64,000 nt of DNA from Nostoc sp. 'Lobaria pulmonaria (5183) cyanobiont' (GCF_002949795.1 NZ_CP026692.1:5626545-5690544); one strand, 5' to 3'; positions 18,341 through 27,874 are shown, counted from the first letter of the stretch. Notes: generated by a model from the sequence alone, not told the origin. Numbers and translations: made by a program.

Positions 18341-19531
18341 ATGTTTAAAATTCTGGTTATTGATGATGACCCGACAGTGCGAGCAGTACTGAAAAGTACA
18401 CTCCAAAGGCAGGGTTATGAGACTACAGTAGCCAGTAATGGCGAAGAAGGAATTATAAAAGCACAACTGCTACATCCTGCCCTGATTATCTGTGACTGGA
18501 TGATGTCCCAGGTAGATGGGCTAGAAGTGTGTCGTCGAATTAGAACAGATCCAGAGTTAGCAACTACTTTTTTTATTCTATTGACGGCTAGGGGAGCAGC
18601 ACGAGGAGAAGAGGAAGATAGAGTTAGGGGACTTGATGCTGGAGCGGATGAGTTTATCTCTAAACCGATAGAGATGAATGAATTGAAAGCACGAGTGAGA
18701 GCAGGACTAAGGTTACACCAGCTAAATCAGGATTTACAAAGTCAAAAGCAAGCTTTAGAGACACTAAATCAAGATTTGCAAACCCAAAAGCAAATTTTGG
18801 AAACCGAATTGTCTGAGGCAGCTGCTTATGTGCGATCGCTTTTACCCTCACCGCTTGTAGGAACAGTAACTACAGAAAATCTGTTTATTCCCTCAGCGCA
18901 GCTAGGAGGCGATTGCTTCGACCATCATTGGATTGATGAGGATCATTTGGCAATTTATTTGTTGGACGTATCAGGTCATGGAGTGGGTTCAGCCCTCCTA
19001 TCGGTATCGGTGCTGAATGTTTTGCGATCGCAATCTCTACCGAACACTAACTTTTCTCAACCAAGTGAAGTCCTAAAAGCCCTGAATCATGCCTTCCAAA
19101 TGAGCAAGCACGGTGATAAATACTTTACAATCTGGTATGGAGTTTATCACCGCCTTAAACGTCAACTCATTTATGCCAATGCCGGACATCCACCAGCTTT
19201 ACTGTTATCTAATACCTCCACAAATAATATCGAAGTTAAACAGCTAACTTCTTTAGATTTACCAATTGGCTTTTTACCTGAAGTTCAATTTGAGGATGCT
19301 GTTTTTCAGGTTGAAGAAAACAGCACTTTATACATCTTTAGTGATGGTGCTTATGAAATTAATCAGTCAGATGGTAAAATTTGGGGAATCGATGCTTTCA
19401 TTGACTTACTAACCAAATATAGTCAGAAAGATAGCTCTAACCTTAATCAACTATTAGGGAACATTCTCACCTTAAATGCTCAAGATAATCTTGATGATGA
19501 CTTATCTTTAGTAAAAGTTAACTTTGGTTAG
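18341..19531 (+). CDS. RsbU-like phosphatase: receiver plus PP2C/SpoIIE domain
   Basis: 396 residues. The N-terminal receiver (about 1-125) has Asp52 in LIICDWMM and Lys in ISKPIEM. A coiled-coil linker has two near-identical blocks (LNQDLQSQKQALET, LNQDLQTQKQILET). The SpoIIE/PP2C phosphatase domain (about 165-395) has metal ligands in GGDCFDHHW, LLDVSGHGVGSAL and FSDGAYEI. It would dephosphorylate the STAS protein when the receiver is phosphorylated, releasing the switch. One of the HPT-bearing hybrid kinases in the window is a natural candidate phospho-donor (inference). The gene is divergent from the RsbW-like gene across 150 bases. Confidence 0.92.
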   Translation: MFKILVIDDDPTVRAVLKSTLQRQGYETTVASNGEEGIIKAQLLHPALIICDWMMSQVDGLEVCRRIRTDPELATTFFILLTARGAARGEEEDRVRGLDAGADEFISKPIEMNELKARVRAGLRLHQLNQDLQSQKQALETLNQDLQTQKQILETELSEAAAYVRSLLPSPLVGTVTTENLFIPSAQLGGDCFDHHWIDEDHLAIYLLDVSGHGVGSALLSVSVLNVLRSQSLPNTNFSQPSEVLKALNHAFQMSKHGDKYFTIWYGVYHRLKRQLIYANAGHPPALLLSNTSTNNIEVKQLTSLDLPIGFLPEVQFEDAVFQVEENSTLYIFSDGAYEINQSDGKIWGIDAFIDLLTKYSQKDSSNLNQLLGNILTLNAQDNLDDDLSLVKVNFG

Positions 19532-19573
19532 AATAGTCAAATATGCATATTTAATTTTGGATTGTTTAACAGC

Positions 19574-19900
19574 TTATTGTGTTGCCAATACTTGACGATT
19601 GAATTCATCTTGATCGGCAAATGTTTGAAAAATTCTATCCATTTTAGTTAGTTCAAATAACATCCTGACTTGATCGCTGATCGAACAAACAAACAATTTA
19701 CGATTAGCAGTTCGTGCCATTTGCATTGCTGATACTAAAGCACCTAAACCAGAGCTATCAATAAACTTTACTTCTTTCATATCAAGCAACAAAATATCGG
19801 CTCCGTTTGCCAGAATACCGCTAACTTCGCGACGTAGTTCGTTACCTCTAATACCGTCTAAAATTCCAGATAATTCTAGTATTTTTACATTCAAACTCAT
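19574..19900 (-). CDS. STAS-domain anti-sigma factor antagonist (SpoIIAA/RsbV-like)
   Basis: 108 residues, a single STAS domain of normal length. The phosphorylation motif is FIDSSGLGAL (Asp48, Ser49, Ser50). It is the expected substrate of the RsbW-like kinase at 17762 and of the PP2C phosphatase at 18341. It is transcribed in the same direction as the PIG-L and GT2 genes, 88 bases after PIG-L, so it may be the last gene of a polysaccharide transcript rather than part of the phosphatase operon. Confidence 0.92.
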   Translation of the reverse strand: MSLNVKILELSGILDGIRGNELRREVSGILANGADILLLDMKEVKFIDSSGLGALVSAMQMARTANRKLFVCSISDQVRMLFELTKMDRIFQTFADQDEFNRQVLATQ

Positions 19901-19988
19901 GGTTTTATTTTCCGATTATTTGGCTTGAAAACTATGTAGTTATATTTTGGCATTGACCTAATTAAACCGCAATAGATAAAGTCTACAA

Positions 19989-20702
19989 TTAGCTTTGTTT
20001 TACTACTTGCTGATTACTATTATTTGCTATTGCAGTAAAAAAGCTAGCATCAACCCATTGCCGAGAAATTTCAAAAGCTTCAAAATAGCCATCTTTCTGA
20101 CCTAACTCTCGTGCCCAAAAGCGAGACAGAACAAGTATGGCATCGAGTTGCATAAATGCTTTATTTAATTCTGATTCATAACAACCGATAGCTGCAACTT
20201 TTTCCTCAATTACAGAGGTGATATCCACAAAAAAGTTGGGTTCAAAACCGCGCAAAAAAACAGGCGGGGCTGAATACCACAAGGGTATATTCTTGCGGGT
20301 AGCAACATTAGAAACTGCGATCGCACAGACTTCATGATCTCTATGTCCATATTTTTCAGGCTGTGGTGCGTGAGTAATAATCAGATCCGGTTGCCAACGT
20401 CCAAGAGCTTCTTCAGTAACTTTAATCACTGCTTGTGTTGAAAAATTGCACTCCTCAAGTGCATGAAACTCGTAAGTTGCACCGATGATTTTACCAGCTG
20501 CATCTGCTTCTTGATGACGTGTACCTTTAACAGGCGAACTAGAAAGACCACCATCAGTCAAAATTAAGCAACGAACATTCCATCCTGCTTTGGACATCAG
20601 ACTGAGAGTACCAGCAGCAGGTAGAACTTCATCATCAGCATGAGCATAGATTGTTAAGACAGTTCGCTGACCAAAGTTGTTTGAGTCCGAATAAGTGTTC
20701 AT
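19989..20702 (-). CDS. PIG-L family deacetylase
   Basis: 237 residues. Zinc-binding motifs AHADDE (near residue 20, usually AHPDDE) and GHRDHEVC (near residue 120) define the LmbE/PIG-L fold. These enzymes remove N-acetyl groups from sugars such as GlcNAc-linked molecules. No signal peptide, so it is cytoplasmic. It lies 88 bases downstream of the GT2 gene in the same direction, which suggests it acts on the sugar precursor or product of that pathway. The substrate is unknown. Confidence 0.88.
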   Translation of the reverse strand: MNTYSDSNNFGQRTVLTIYAHADDEVLPAAGTLSLMSKAGWNVRCLILTDGGLSSSPVKGTRHQEADAAGKIIGATYEFHALEECNFSTQAVIKVTEEALGRWQPDLIITHAPQPEKYGHRDHEVCAIAVSNVATRKNIPLWYSAPPVFLRGFEPNFFVDITSVIEEKVAAIGCYESELNKAFMQLDAILVLSRFWARELGQKDGYFEAFEISRQWVDASFFTAIANNSNQQVVKQS

Positions 20703-20790
20703 AGCTGTTTTCTTTCTAAATTAGATTTGCAAGTCAGCAGTCATGAGTTATTTATTCACCTGCCCTTTTCCAGCTTTCTTTACTTACCTC

Positions 20791-22773
20791 TTAAGCTTCT
20801 TTTGGGGGCTGCCAAACAGATGCGCGGATGATAGCCCACAAAAGTAATAAATTATAGATAGCCCATGCACCATTAAGCAGGTGAACCTGAGGATTATTTA
20901 AATGGCCAATTGCAAATTGGTAAAGGCTCCATAACATCCCCAAGATGGTAAGGATAAAAACAACCAACTGCGGCCAAACAAGCCGGAGATAAATCCCGGA
21001 TTGCCGTTGCTTAGGTGTAACTTGAAAATTGAGTTTTTGTCCTGTAAACACACTCCATACGGCTTGGATTAATAAGGGGAATAAAGCGATCGCATATTGT
21101 TCCGAGCGCCATACTTCTCTAGCTGGAATGCCCCAAGTAGCTGCAAGGAAAGTCAGACGGTTAATAATAAAAGCTGGGAAAAAGTGTACGGCAAAGTCAG
21201 GGCCGTAGGTTTTGACTGGAACAATGTCCGTAAAAAAATAAATAATTGGACAAGAAATAAAAACCAGAGTTGCAAAACCAGAGAAATAACTATACATCGT
21301 CTTGAAATATTGCAACCTTTGCCAAAAGGTTAGCCCTGATTTTGTCAGTGGATTTTCCCTCACTAGCACTTGGATAGTTCCTTGTGCCCAGCGTAGCCGC
21401 TGTTTAAGAGTAGAACTTAGATCGTCTGGCGCTAAACCTTCTGCCAAAAGTTCATTGTGATAAATAGATTTCCAGCCAGCACTATGCAGACGCATGGCTG
21501 TATTCATATCTTCCGTAATGCTATTACTGGATACCCCACCAACTAAATCAAATTCATCTAAACGTTTTTCATCTTTGGCAAATTCATCAGCAAAATTTTG
21601 CAGTCCTACACTAACTAATGCTTCACGTCTGAGAATCGCATTTGTGCCCGTATAGAAGGCAGCATTCATGCCATCTTTACCTTGTTGAAGTGGCCCATAA
21701 AACAAATTTGCTCGATGTCCAAAAGGATCGCCTGGAGGAATATTGTAAAAATCCTGGCGGGTCTGTACAAAAGCAATTTGATTCTGGTCGTATTTTCCGG
21801 TTGAAAGATTATAGGTGTAGAAATAAGGCAGAACTCGCTTGAGAAAATTTCGCTTGGGAATGTGGTCAGCATCTAGAGTAACAATAAAATTTCCTGACGT
21901 TTCTCCAGAAAAAATTGCATAATTGATGTTGCCTGCTTTGGCATGATGTGCCACACCAGGCGTCTTCGGACGAGCAATGTAGCGAAAACGAGCGAGTTCA
22001 ACTAGTTCTAGTTCTTTTTTGTGAATAGCTTCTTCTAAAGCTTTCCGTTCAGTAATTAGGCGATCGCGAATACTTTGATGAGTCGGAGGTAGCCAAAGAA
22101 TCAGCGATCGCAAACTTTGCACAAATCCAGCCGCAGGTTGATTCACCACTAATTCTGATGATGTTTGCAGCCATTGTTCGGCAGCTTGAGTATTAGGCGT
22201 TAGATTTTCCAGTTGCTTCAAGCGCTCTAACAAACCAGAATGTTCTGCATCAATCCGTTCCGCTTCTAGCTGTAATTGTGCTGACTGCAAATCTTCAATA
22301 CACAATCTTTCTGTCATCGCTCGCATATCAGCCGAGTTCCCGTCATCCAGCACATAAACGCGTAACTTTGTTGGCGGGTAATCGATTGTTAGAGCAGCTT
22401 TGGCAGTTTCTTCGACAATTTCTGTCGGCTCGTTGTAGCAAGTGACAAACACATCCACTGTTGGCCAGTCTGATCTGGGTAGAGGTGGGGTCATCTGGTC
22501 GAGAGACTTAATTTGTCTGACTAAAGGTCGCCACAACCCAATTACAAACATTACGCCACCGAAATAGCTGTAAATCTCTGCTATCAGCAAAGGAATCGAG
22601 ATCCAGAGGGCATCAAAATTGATGGAATGGGTGACGCGCCATTGCAAATACCAGATACCAAAAATTAAATTGATTTCTGCCAGGTAGCGAAATAACAGCG
22701 TTCTTTTTTTGAGTAATGAGCGGCTGTTACCAGAAAAGTTTGTCAGAGAAACTGAAGTCATCTTGGTACTCAA
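20791..22773 (-). CDS. Cellulose-synthase-like GT2 glycosyltransferase
   Basis: 660 residues. Two N-terminal membrane segments are followed by a GT-A catalytic domain with VTCYNEP, YVLDDGN, the DxD motif DADH at 301-304, TEDMNTA and the QxxRW signature QRLRW. Several membrane segments follow (about residues 480-655). These are the processive beta-glycan synthase motifs of BcsA/CesA. Two features differ from BcsA: about 110 residues of mostly helical sequence are inserted between VLDDGN and AKAGN, and there is no C-terminal PilZ domain, so direct c-di-GMP control as in BcsA is unlikely. The product could be cellulose or another beta-glucan or extracellular polysaccharide. Confidence 0.87.
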   Translation of the reverse strand: MSTKMTSVSLTNFSGNSRSLLKKRTLLFRYLAEINLIFGIWYLQWRVTHSINFDALWISIPLLIAEIYSYFGGVMFVIGLWRPLVRQIKSLDQMTPPLPRSDWPTVDVFVTCYNEPTEIVEETAKAALTIDYPPTKLRVYVLDDGNSADMRAMTERLCIEDLQSAQLQLEAERIDAEHSGLLERLKQLENLTPNTQAAEQWLQTSSELVVNQPAAGFVQSLRSLILWLPPTHQSIRDRLITERKALEEAIHKKELELVELARFRYIARPKTPGVAHHAKAGNINYAIFSGETSGNFIVTLDADHIPKRNFLKRVLPYFYTYNLSTGKYDQNQIAFVQTRQDFYNIPPGDPFGHRANLFYGPLQQGKDGMNAAFYTGTNAILRREALVSVGLQNFADEFAKDEKRLDEFDLVGGVSSNSITEDMNTAMRLHSAGWKSIYHNELLAEGLAPDDLSSTLKQRLRWAQGTIQVLVRENPLTKSGLTFWQRLQYFKTMYSYFSGFATLVFISCPIIYFFTDIVPVKTYGPDFAVHFFPAFIINRLTFLAATWGIPAREVWRSEQYAIALFPLLIQAVWSVFTGQKLNFQVTPKQRQSGIYLRLVWPQLVVFILTILGMLWSLYQFAIGHLNNPQVHLLNGAWAIYNLLLLWAIIRASVWQPPKEA

Positions 22774-22890
22774 TAGTTAATGTATTTGCATCCTCATCAA
22801 AATAAGTATTCCCTAGTTAAATTTGTGACTAACAAATTTTCCTCGATCAATCTAAAATTGGCGTTGCTCAATTGAGCTATGAATCTGGAT

Positions 22891-22919
22891 GTAGAAACGT
22901 AGTATTGCTACGTTTTTAC
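22891..22919. repeat. Dispersed hairpin repeat
   Basis: Arms GTAGAAACGTAG and CTACGTTTTTAC pair over 12 bp (one G-T) around a TATTG loop. It belongs to the ACGTAG...CTACGT family of cyanobacterial palindromes and sits upstream of the GT2 gene. Confidence 0.75.
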
Positions 22920-22981
22920 AAGGATTTTGGTATTACTAGGAGTTATGCAAAGCTACATATTGTATAGGCAACTCATGAATT

Positions 22982-23165
22982 ATTGGTGTTAACTTCAGCT
23001 GAAATCTTCTGACTGCATGAGTTTTACCCTCACCCCCAGCCCCTCTCCCAATTTTGGGAGAGGGGAGCAAATTCTCTATTTCCCCTTCTCCCATGTTGGG
23101 AGAAGGGGTTAGGGGATGAGGGCAACCCTAGAACGCTTTATCTAACCTGAAGTTGACACAAAAGT
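22982..23165. mobile_element. MITE-like element, copy 1
   Basis: Non-coding element of about 184 bp with inverted ends (ATTGGTGTTAACTTCAG at the left, CTGAAGTTGACAC near the right) and an internal core of CACCCCCAGCCCCTCTCCC and its complements that folds on itself. The core is nearly identical to the element at 51291. The 9-mer TCATGAATT occurs on both sides (22973-22981 and 23166-23174) and fits a target duplication. Joining the flanks restores a palindrome with 11 of 14 possible pairs. No transposase is present, so movement would need a helper in trans. Confidence 0.75.
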
Positions 23166-23206
23166 TCATGAATTGCCCCTACCTGAAAATCAGGATTTTG
23201 GTTATG

Positions 23207-26116
23207 TTATTTTATGCCAGTTACTAGGTGAGTATTTTCACTATCTGAAACCCAGTAACTTCCAGAACTATCAGAAGTTAACTTGGTTTGTTGTGTGGCG
23301 CTGTTTGGTAGACCTCGCCCAGAATCTCCCTTAGTAACTGTCTGCCACCAAAGAGAGTTCATAGTGGTAATCGGACGAATTAAAGGTTGTCGATTTGTCA
23401 AATTGTATAGCAAGGATTGCAAAATCATACTGTTGGTGCTGCTGGTAAAACCAACTGCTGTTTTGCCTGTGGTTTCATAGAAGCCCTCATAAAATCCAAC
23501 TAATGGATTATATAAGTCAGTGGTTCCTTGCAGTAACTGTTGACTATACTTATTTTCTGGAAGCAGGGCATTATAGGCAAAAGCTACTGCTGTACTTACC
23601 AATCGCCCCTTTGGTACAGGTTTACCGTCATCTCCTAAAGCTAACCAAGACTTCCCTTGTCCAGTAATTGTACTGTGGAGAGTGTAAGGTTTACGATCGA
23701 TCAAGGTGGTGGCTGAGGCTGTGAAGATGCCAGTGCGACGGTAACGTTCAGCTTGTGCTTGAAAAATTGGTTCAAAGAGCGATCGCATTTGTGGATCTAA
23801 TCCAAACTCCAATGCATAGAGTACAAAAGGATTGCTAACTGTGTATTGGTTTTTGGAATTAGTATCTGTGCGATGGCGTTGAATTGGGACTTTCAATCCC
23901 TCCACTGAGGCAGTTTGATATTCACCCCCAACAGCAGAACGATCGAGATTAAATCCCCATAATTGAAAAGCACGAGCTGCATATTCCTCATAACCCAAGC
24001 GGGTTTCTGGGTTAACGCGGGTGAGCGATCGCCCATCTTGCTCTTTGGTAACGGTGGCACTGGAGAGAATACCTTCGCGCACCACACGCAAGTATGACCA
24101 ATCCAGCACAATTTTATCTACAGCAGCCGTGTATTCTCGATGACAGCTTTTTAAGTTGTATAGCGCTGCCAGCATTCTACCTAAATCTAAAGCTGACCAA
24201 CCGTTTCCTTGTGGAACTGGATTTCCACCATAATCGACTGGTTGGAGAGTTCTGGTATCATAACCCCGACTCGGCAATTCCCCAGCAAATAACGGTAACT
24301 TTGTCAAGGCTGCTAAGAGATGGCGGGTGCGCTGGTCAAATTCTTTGGGGGTAATTATATCGAGCGATCGCGCTGCGTGGAGTGCTGCGAGATAATCTCC
24401 CAATCCCCACAAGGTTGCACCTTTGAAATCACTGCGATCGTCTATCAGCCCACTTTTGGAGTGGTAATTTGCTTGAAAGTATCGCCAAGCCGCCTCTGCA
24501 TAGCGCCGTTCAATAGGCGTCAGTGGTCGATCTAGTTTCAGGTTAGATGATGGCTGGGGACTATCCACGGGTGGAATAGGTGTAACAGCTACTTCTGTAG
24601 GTTTAGAAATATCAGCAGGGGTTGCGATCGCAGTCTTAACAGTAGAATTCGGTAGATTTGCAGGTGTTGCTAGAGAGGCATTTTCACTGGGGTTGCCAGT
24701 AGAATTCGGTTGATTGGCAGGTGTTGCTGGAGAGGCATTTTCACTGGGATTACCAGTAGAATTCGGTTGATTTGAGGGTGTTGCTGGAGAAGCATTTTCA
24801 CTCGGCTTGCCAGTAGATACACTTGCAGAAGTAGAAGCAATTAAAGGGTGATTTCCCCTACCTTTGTAGTATAAAATCTCCAAAATTAACCCATTAGTAT
24901 TACCCGTCAAAGCTTTATTGGGTTGTTTTGATTCTTCATAGATCCCAGCATAGTAACCGCTATCATCAGGACTGCGGAGATCCTTGACTGCATCAAAAAC
25001 TTTTTGGGCATAAGCATTATCTGGAAACAGATAGCGCCAACCAAAAGCAGCTTTTGTGCTGATGCTGCGAAACTGTGGGTAAGGCTGATTAGCATCGGTA
25101 ATAGTTGCCCAATTTGCACCGTTGGCGTAAACGGTGTTGTAGAGAAAATAAGGTACTTGGTCGATATTATCTTCTGTTACCGCAGTTAACTGACCTGTGG
25201 TATCAAAACGCCGTTTTTGCACATCTAAAACCCTAGCAGCAAAATCAGCCAATTCTCCTTGCAAGCCAAATTCAATTCCATCAAGGATATAAGACTCACT
25301 CACAACATAATTATTAGCGTTGGTGCTTTGAAAGTCACGGCTATCAACAGGAATTTGCACACCATTAATTTCAACTAACTTAAACGGTTCTAAAGCAATA
25401 GCCTTGGGTGCTGAGAAACCCCAAAGTTGATAACCCCTAGCGCCGTATTCTTCGTAGCCGAGTCGTCCTTCTTGCACTAGTAAGGTTTTCTTGTCAGGGA
25501 GAACAGTAGCGCCAAAAAGTTGTCCATCTTTGAGCGATCGCGCCACCTGCCACTTCGCTACAATTCCTTTGAGCCAATTATTATATTGAGGATGACAGGT
25601 ACGGATGACATCAAACGCAGCCAGTATTCGCCCAACATCCAAAGCAGACCAACCAATACCCTGCTCTAGTGGATTGTTGCCATAATCAACCATCTGTGCC
25701 GTGGCTGCGTTATAGACTTTATTGGGCAAAGCATCTTCAAATAACTTCAGGCTGTTGAGAGTCGTCAAAAACTTATTGAGGCGGGAATCAAAGTCTGTTT
25801 GATCGGTAAGATTCAACCATCGTGCAGCATTCAATGCCATCAGGTAGTTACCCATATCCCAGAGTGTACCTGAAGGATAACCCCCAGTAGAATTGGTAAA
25901 TCCCGTTGCTGGCTGATAATTTTTGACAAAATACTGCCAAGCAGCACGAGCATAAGTTTGTTCTTCAGATGTGAGCGGGGTTGTAATATTGCTACAGCTA
26001 TTGGAATTTTGAGATAAGACTGGTGTCGGGATGTAAAACAAAAATTGCAGAAATGTTCCAATTAGGAACAATGCAATCCATCTCAACAGCTTTTGTTGAG
26101 GGAGTTTGTATATCAT
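23207..26116 (-). CDS. Secreted protein with two DUF3131 domains
   Basis: 969 residues. The N-terminal signal sequence or anchor (about 12-32) is followed by two homologous halves of about 370 residues (about 45-410 and 530-890). Shared motifs are AxWxYFxxNY near the start, TLWxxGxYLxALxAAR, GxGWSALDxGRxLAAxxxxxxC and RLGYEEYxARxxQLWGF. DUF3131 resembles (alpha/alpha)6 glycoside-hydrolase-like folds, but the catalytic activity is not established. A Ser/Pro/Thr-rich linker with three 19-residue repeats joins the halves. The gene lies 433 bases upstream of the GT2 gene on the same strand and probably works on the same extracellular polysaccharide (inference). I cannot predict the catalytic residues. 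Confidence 0.85.
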   Translation of the reverse strand: MIYKLPQQKLLRWIALFLIGTFLQFLFYIPTPVLSQNSNSCSNITTPLTSEEQTYARAAWQYFVKNYQPATGFTNSTGGYPSGTLWDMGNYLMALNAARWLNLTDQTDFDSRLNKFLTTLNSLKLFEDALPNKVYNAATAQMVDYGNNPLEQGIGWSALDVGRILAAFDVIRTCHPQYNNWLKGIVAKWQVARSLKDGQLFGATVLPDKKTLLVQEGRLGYEEYGARGYQLWGFSAPKAIALEPFKLVEINGVQIPVDSRDFQSTNANNYVVSESYILDGIEFGLQGELADFAARVLDVQKRRFDTTGQLTAVTEDNIDQVPYFLYNTVYANGANWATITDANQPYPQFRSISTKAAFGWRYLFPDNAYAQKVFDAVKDLRSPDDSGYYAGIYEESKQPNKALTGNTNGLILEILYYKGRGNHPLIASTSASVSTGKPSENASPATPSNQPNSTGNPSENASPATPANQPNSTGNPSENASLATPANLPNSTVKTAIATPADISKPTEVAVTPIPPVDSPQPSSNLKLDRPLTPIERRYAEAAWRYFQANYHSKSGLIDDRSDFKGATLWGLGDYLAALHAARSLDIITPKEFDQRTRHLLAALTKLPLFAGELPSRGYDTRTLQPVDYGGNPVPQGNGWSALDLGRMLAALYNLKSCHREYTAAVDKIVLDWSYLRVVREGILSSATVTKEQDGRSLTRVNPETRLGYEEYAARAFQLWGFNLDRSAVGGEYQTASVEGLKVPIQRHRTDTNSKNQYTVSNPFVLYALEFGLDPQMRSLFEPIFQAQAERYRRTGIFTASATTLIDRKPYTLHSTITGQGKSWLALGDDGKPVPKGRLVSTAVAFAYNALLPENKYSQQLLQGTTDLYNPLVGFYEGFYETTGKTAVGFTSSTNSMILQSLLYNLTNRQPLIRPITTMNSLWWQTVTKGDSGRGLPNSATQQTKLTSDSSGSYWVSDSENTHLVTGIK
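24641..24811. repeat. Three 57-bp tandem repeats in the DUF3131 linker
   Basis: Units at 24641-24697, 24698-24754 and 24755-24811 each encode GNPSENASPATPANQPNS-like blocks of 19 residues. Unit number is likely to vary between strains by slippage without breaking the frame. Confidence 0.9.
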
Positions 26117-26533
26117 AATTCAAAGAAGGAGTTAAGAGCGTCATAGCCCGTCTGTACAGTTATAATTCATAAATCAAGTTTTATCAGGTATAAAAAATGC
26201 ACTTGGCGATCGCTTTGATCGATAGCGGCCAACTATTTCTACCACAGAGATGCCACCTCTACTACTCCTGTAGAAAATCAAGATAGCGAAAATGGAAACT
26301 GGGGCGATCGCAGCTAAGATACTCAAAACTTGTTAAACTAAACTGTTTAGTCTAAAAACGTAAATAGTAAATTTTTGACTTAATAATCACTAATAATTTC
26401 TTGAGAAGTTACGATAAAATCACAATCAAACTTCAGTTGAGACATTTTCTTGCCAGGCAAGTAAAAGCATCAAACAGCAATCCCTCTTCCGGGGAATTTT
26501 AGAAATTTATAGTAAATCTCAATTACCAATCCC
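26117..26533. other. Divergent promoter region
   Basis: 417 bases between the divergent DUF3131 gene and the repeat-rich membrane protein. It contains HIP1-like GCGATCGC sites but no ORF or hairpin that I can support. Confidence 0.5.
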
Positions 26534-27844
26534 ATGCCAAATCGTCATTATCCTCCCGCCTACTTACGCTATCTCAAAGCCAGGTTATGGAATCTAGGGC
26601 GACCTGGTTTTTGGGGAACTGCGATTTTTTTATCTGTAGTTGGGCTAGCAACCTGGGAATACTGGTCAAACCCAGATATTTTCGTTTATAAGCAACAAAA
26701 ACCAGTCGTTTTAGAAAAATCTGCTGATTCCTCCCTGTCAGAAGAAAACAAAGCTATTGCAGCAGATATTGATAATCTACCAGTTTTATTTAATGACTTT
26801 GAGCAAGCAACTGTCTCATCAACGGCAAATGCGCCTGAACAAAAGACTGAGGAAAAAAAGAGCAAAGGCTCATTAGATGACGTAAGTAACAAACAAAAGT
26901 CTGCTAATAATACCAAATCAAATCCTGATTTAGGCGTTAACGGCGACACCTCCCCAGCCTTTCAAAATCCTTTTGTCGTCCAAACAGACAATTTATTGCG
27001 TACTGGAACGGTTAATAGTAGTAACCAGTTTCTAGGTCTTAAAACCTTGAATGCGGCATCTGAAGTAACAGGAGGAGACCAAACATCCTCTAGCCTGAGT
27101 ATTGGATTCCCTAATCAAACCAACAATAATCAAAATTCTCTTTCTACCAACCCTCTGCAAACAGAGCTTAACCAATCGACAAACCAGAAATTGTCTAGTT
27201 TCAATGGTACTACTGCAACTCAGACAAATACTTCGGGTCAAGTCTCCAATCCAAGAACAACGCTAATGCCACCCATCAACAGCTTAACCAGTCAGAATTC
27301 TCTACCAAGCACTGGGTTAACTCCTGGGATAGGCAACACGTCAACGGGTACGAATTTACCACAAAATTCCTACAACAATTTAAATAACGGTCAAGTAGTG
27401 CCTAATAATGGATTAACTACGGGTACGAACTTACCGCAAAATGCCTACAACAATTTAAATAACGGTCAAGTAGTGCCTAATGTAGCACCAAGTAATGTTG
27501 TACCTTACTCTAGCCAGAGTCCTAGTCAAAGCATTGCCACACCCACAAACCCTACGGGATATGGGAATTATGGCTTGCAGCAACCGACCCAACCACCACA
27601 ATCTACCTATGGGAATTATGGCTTGCAGCAACCGACCCAACCACCACAATCTACCTATGGGAATTATGGCTTGCAGCAACCAACCCAACCACCACAATCT
27701 AATTATGGGAATTATGGCTTGCAGCAACCGACCCAACCACCACAATCTAATTATGGGAATAATGTCTTGCAGCAACCAACACAGTCTAATTCCTTATATC
27801 TTCGCCAACTTCGAGACAAGTATAGAAATCCGGGTCAAAACTAA
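26534..27844 (+). CDS. Membrane-anchored, low-complexity repeat protein
   Basis: 436 residues. A basic N-terminus is followed by one membrane segment (about 26-45, FWGTAIFLSVVGLATWEYW). The rest is rich in Asn, Gln, Ser, Thr and Pro. Two imperfect NLPQNSYNNLNNGQVVPNN blocks precede four and a half 16-residue repeats (YGNYGLQQPTQPPQST, 27560-27784). The end (LYLRQLRDKYRNPGQN) looks structured. No known domain. It may be an extracytoplasmic spacer or adhesive stalk. Its position between the DUF3131 protein and the SLH protein suggests an envelope role (inference). Confidence 0.65.
   Translation: MPNRHYPPAYLRYLKARLWNLGRPGFWGTAIFLSVVGLATWEYWSNPDIFVYKQQKPVVLEKSADSSLSEENKAIAADIDNLPVLFNDFEQATVSSTANAPEQKTEEKKSKGSLDDVSNKQKSANNTKSNPDLGVNGDTSPAFQNPFVVQTDNLLRTGTVNSSNQFLGLKTLNAASEVTGGDQTSSSLSIGFPNQTNNNQNSLSTNPLQTELNQSTNQKLSSFNGTTATQTNTSGQVSNPRTTLMPPINSLTSQNSLPSTGLTPGIGNTSTGTNLPQNSYNNLNNGQVVPNNGLTTGTNLPQNAYNNLNNGQVVPNVAPSNVVPYSSQSPSQSIATPTNPTGYGNYGLQQPTQPPQSTYGNYGLQQPTQPPQSTYGNYGLQQPTQPPQSNYGNYGLQQPTQPPQSNYGNNVLQQPTQSNSLYLRQLRDKYRNPGQN
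27560..27784. repeat. 48-bp tandem repeat in coding sequence
   Basis: Four full units (27560-27607, 27608-27655, 27656-27703, 27704-27751) and a partial fifth. The units are nearly identical at the DNA level, indicating recent expansion. Confidence 0.92.
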
Positions 27845-27874
27845 TTTTGAGTACGTTGGCTCGATAAAGTCTAG

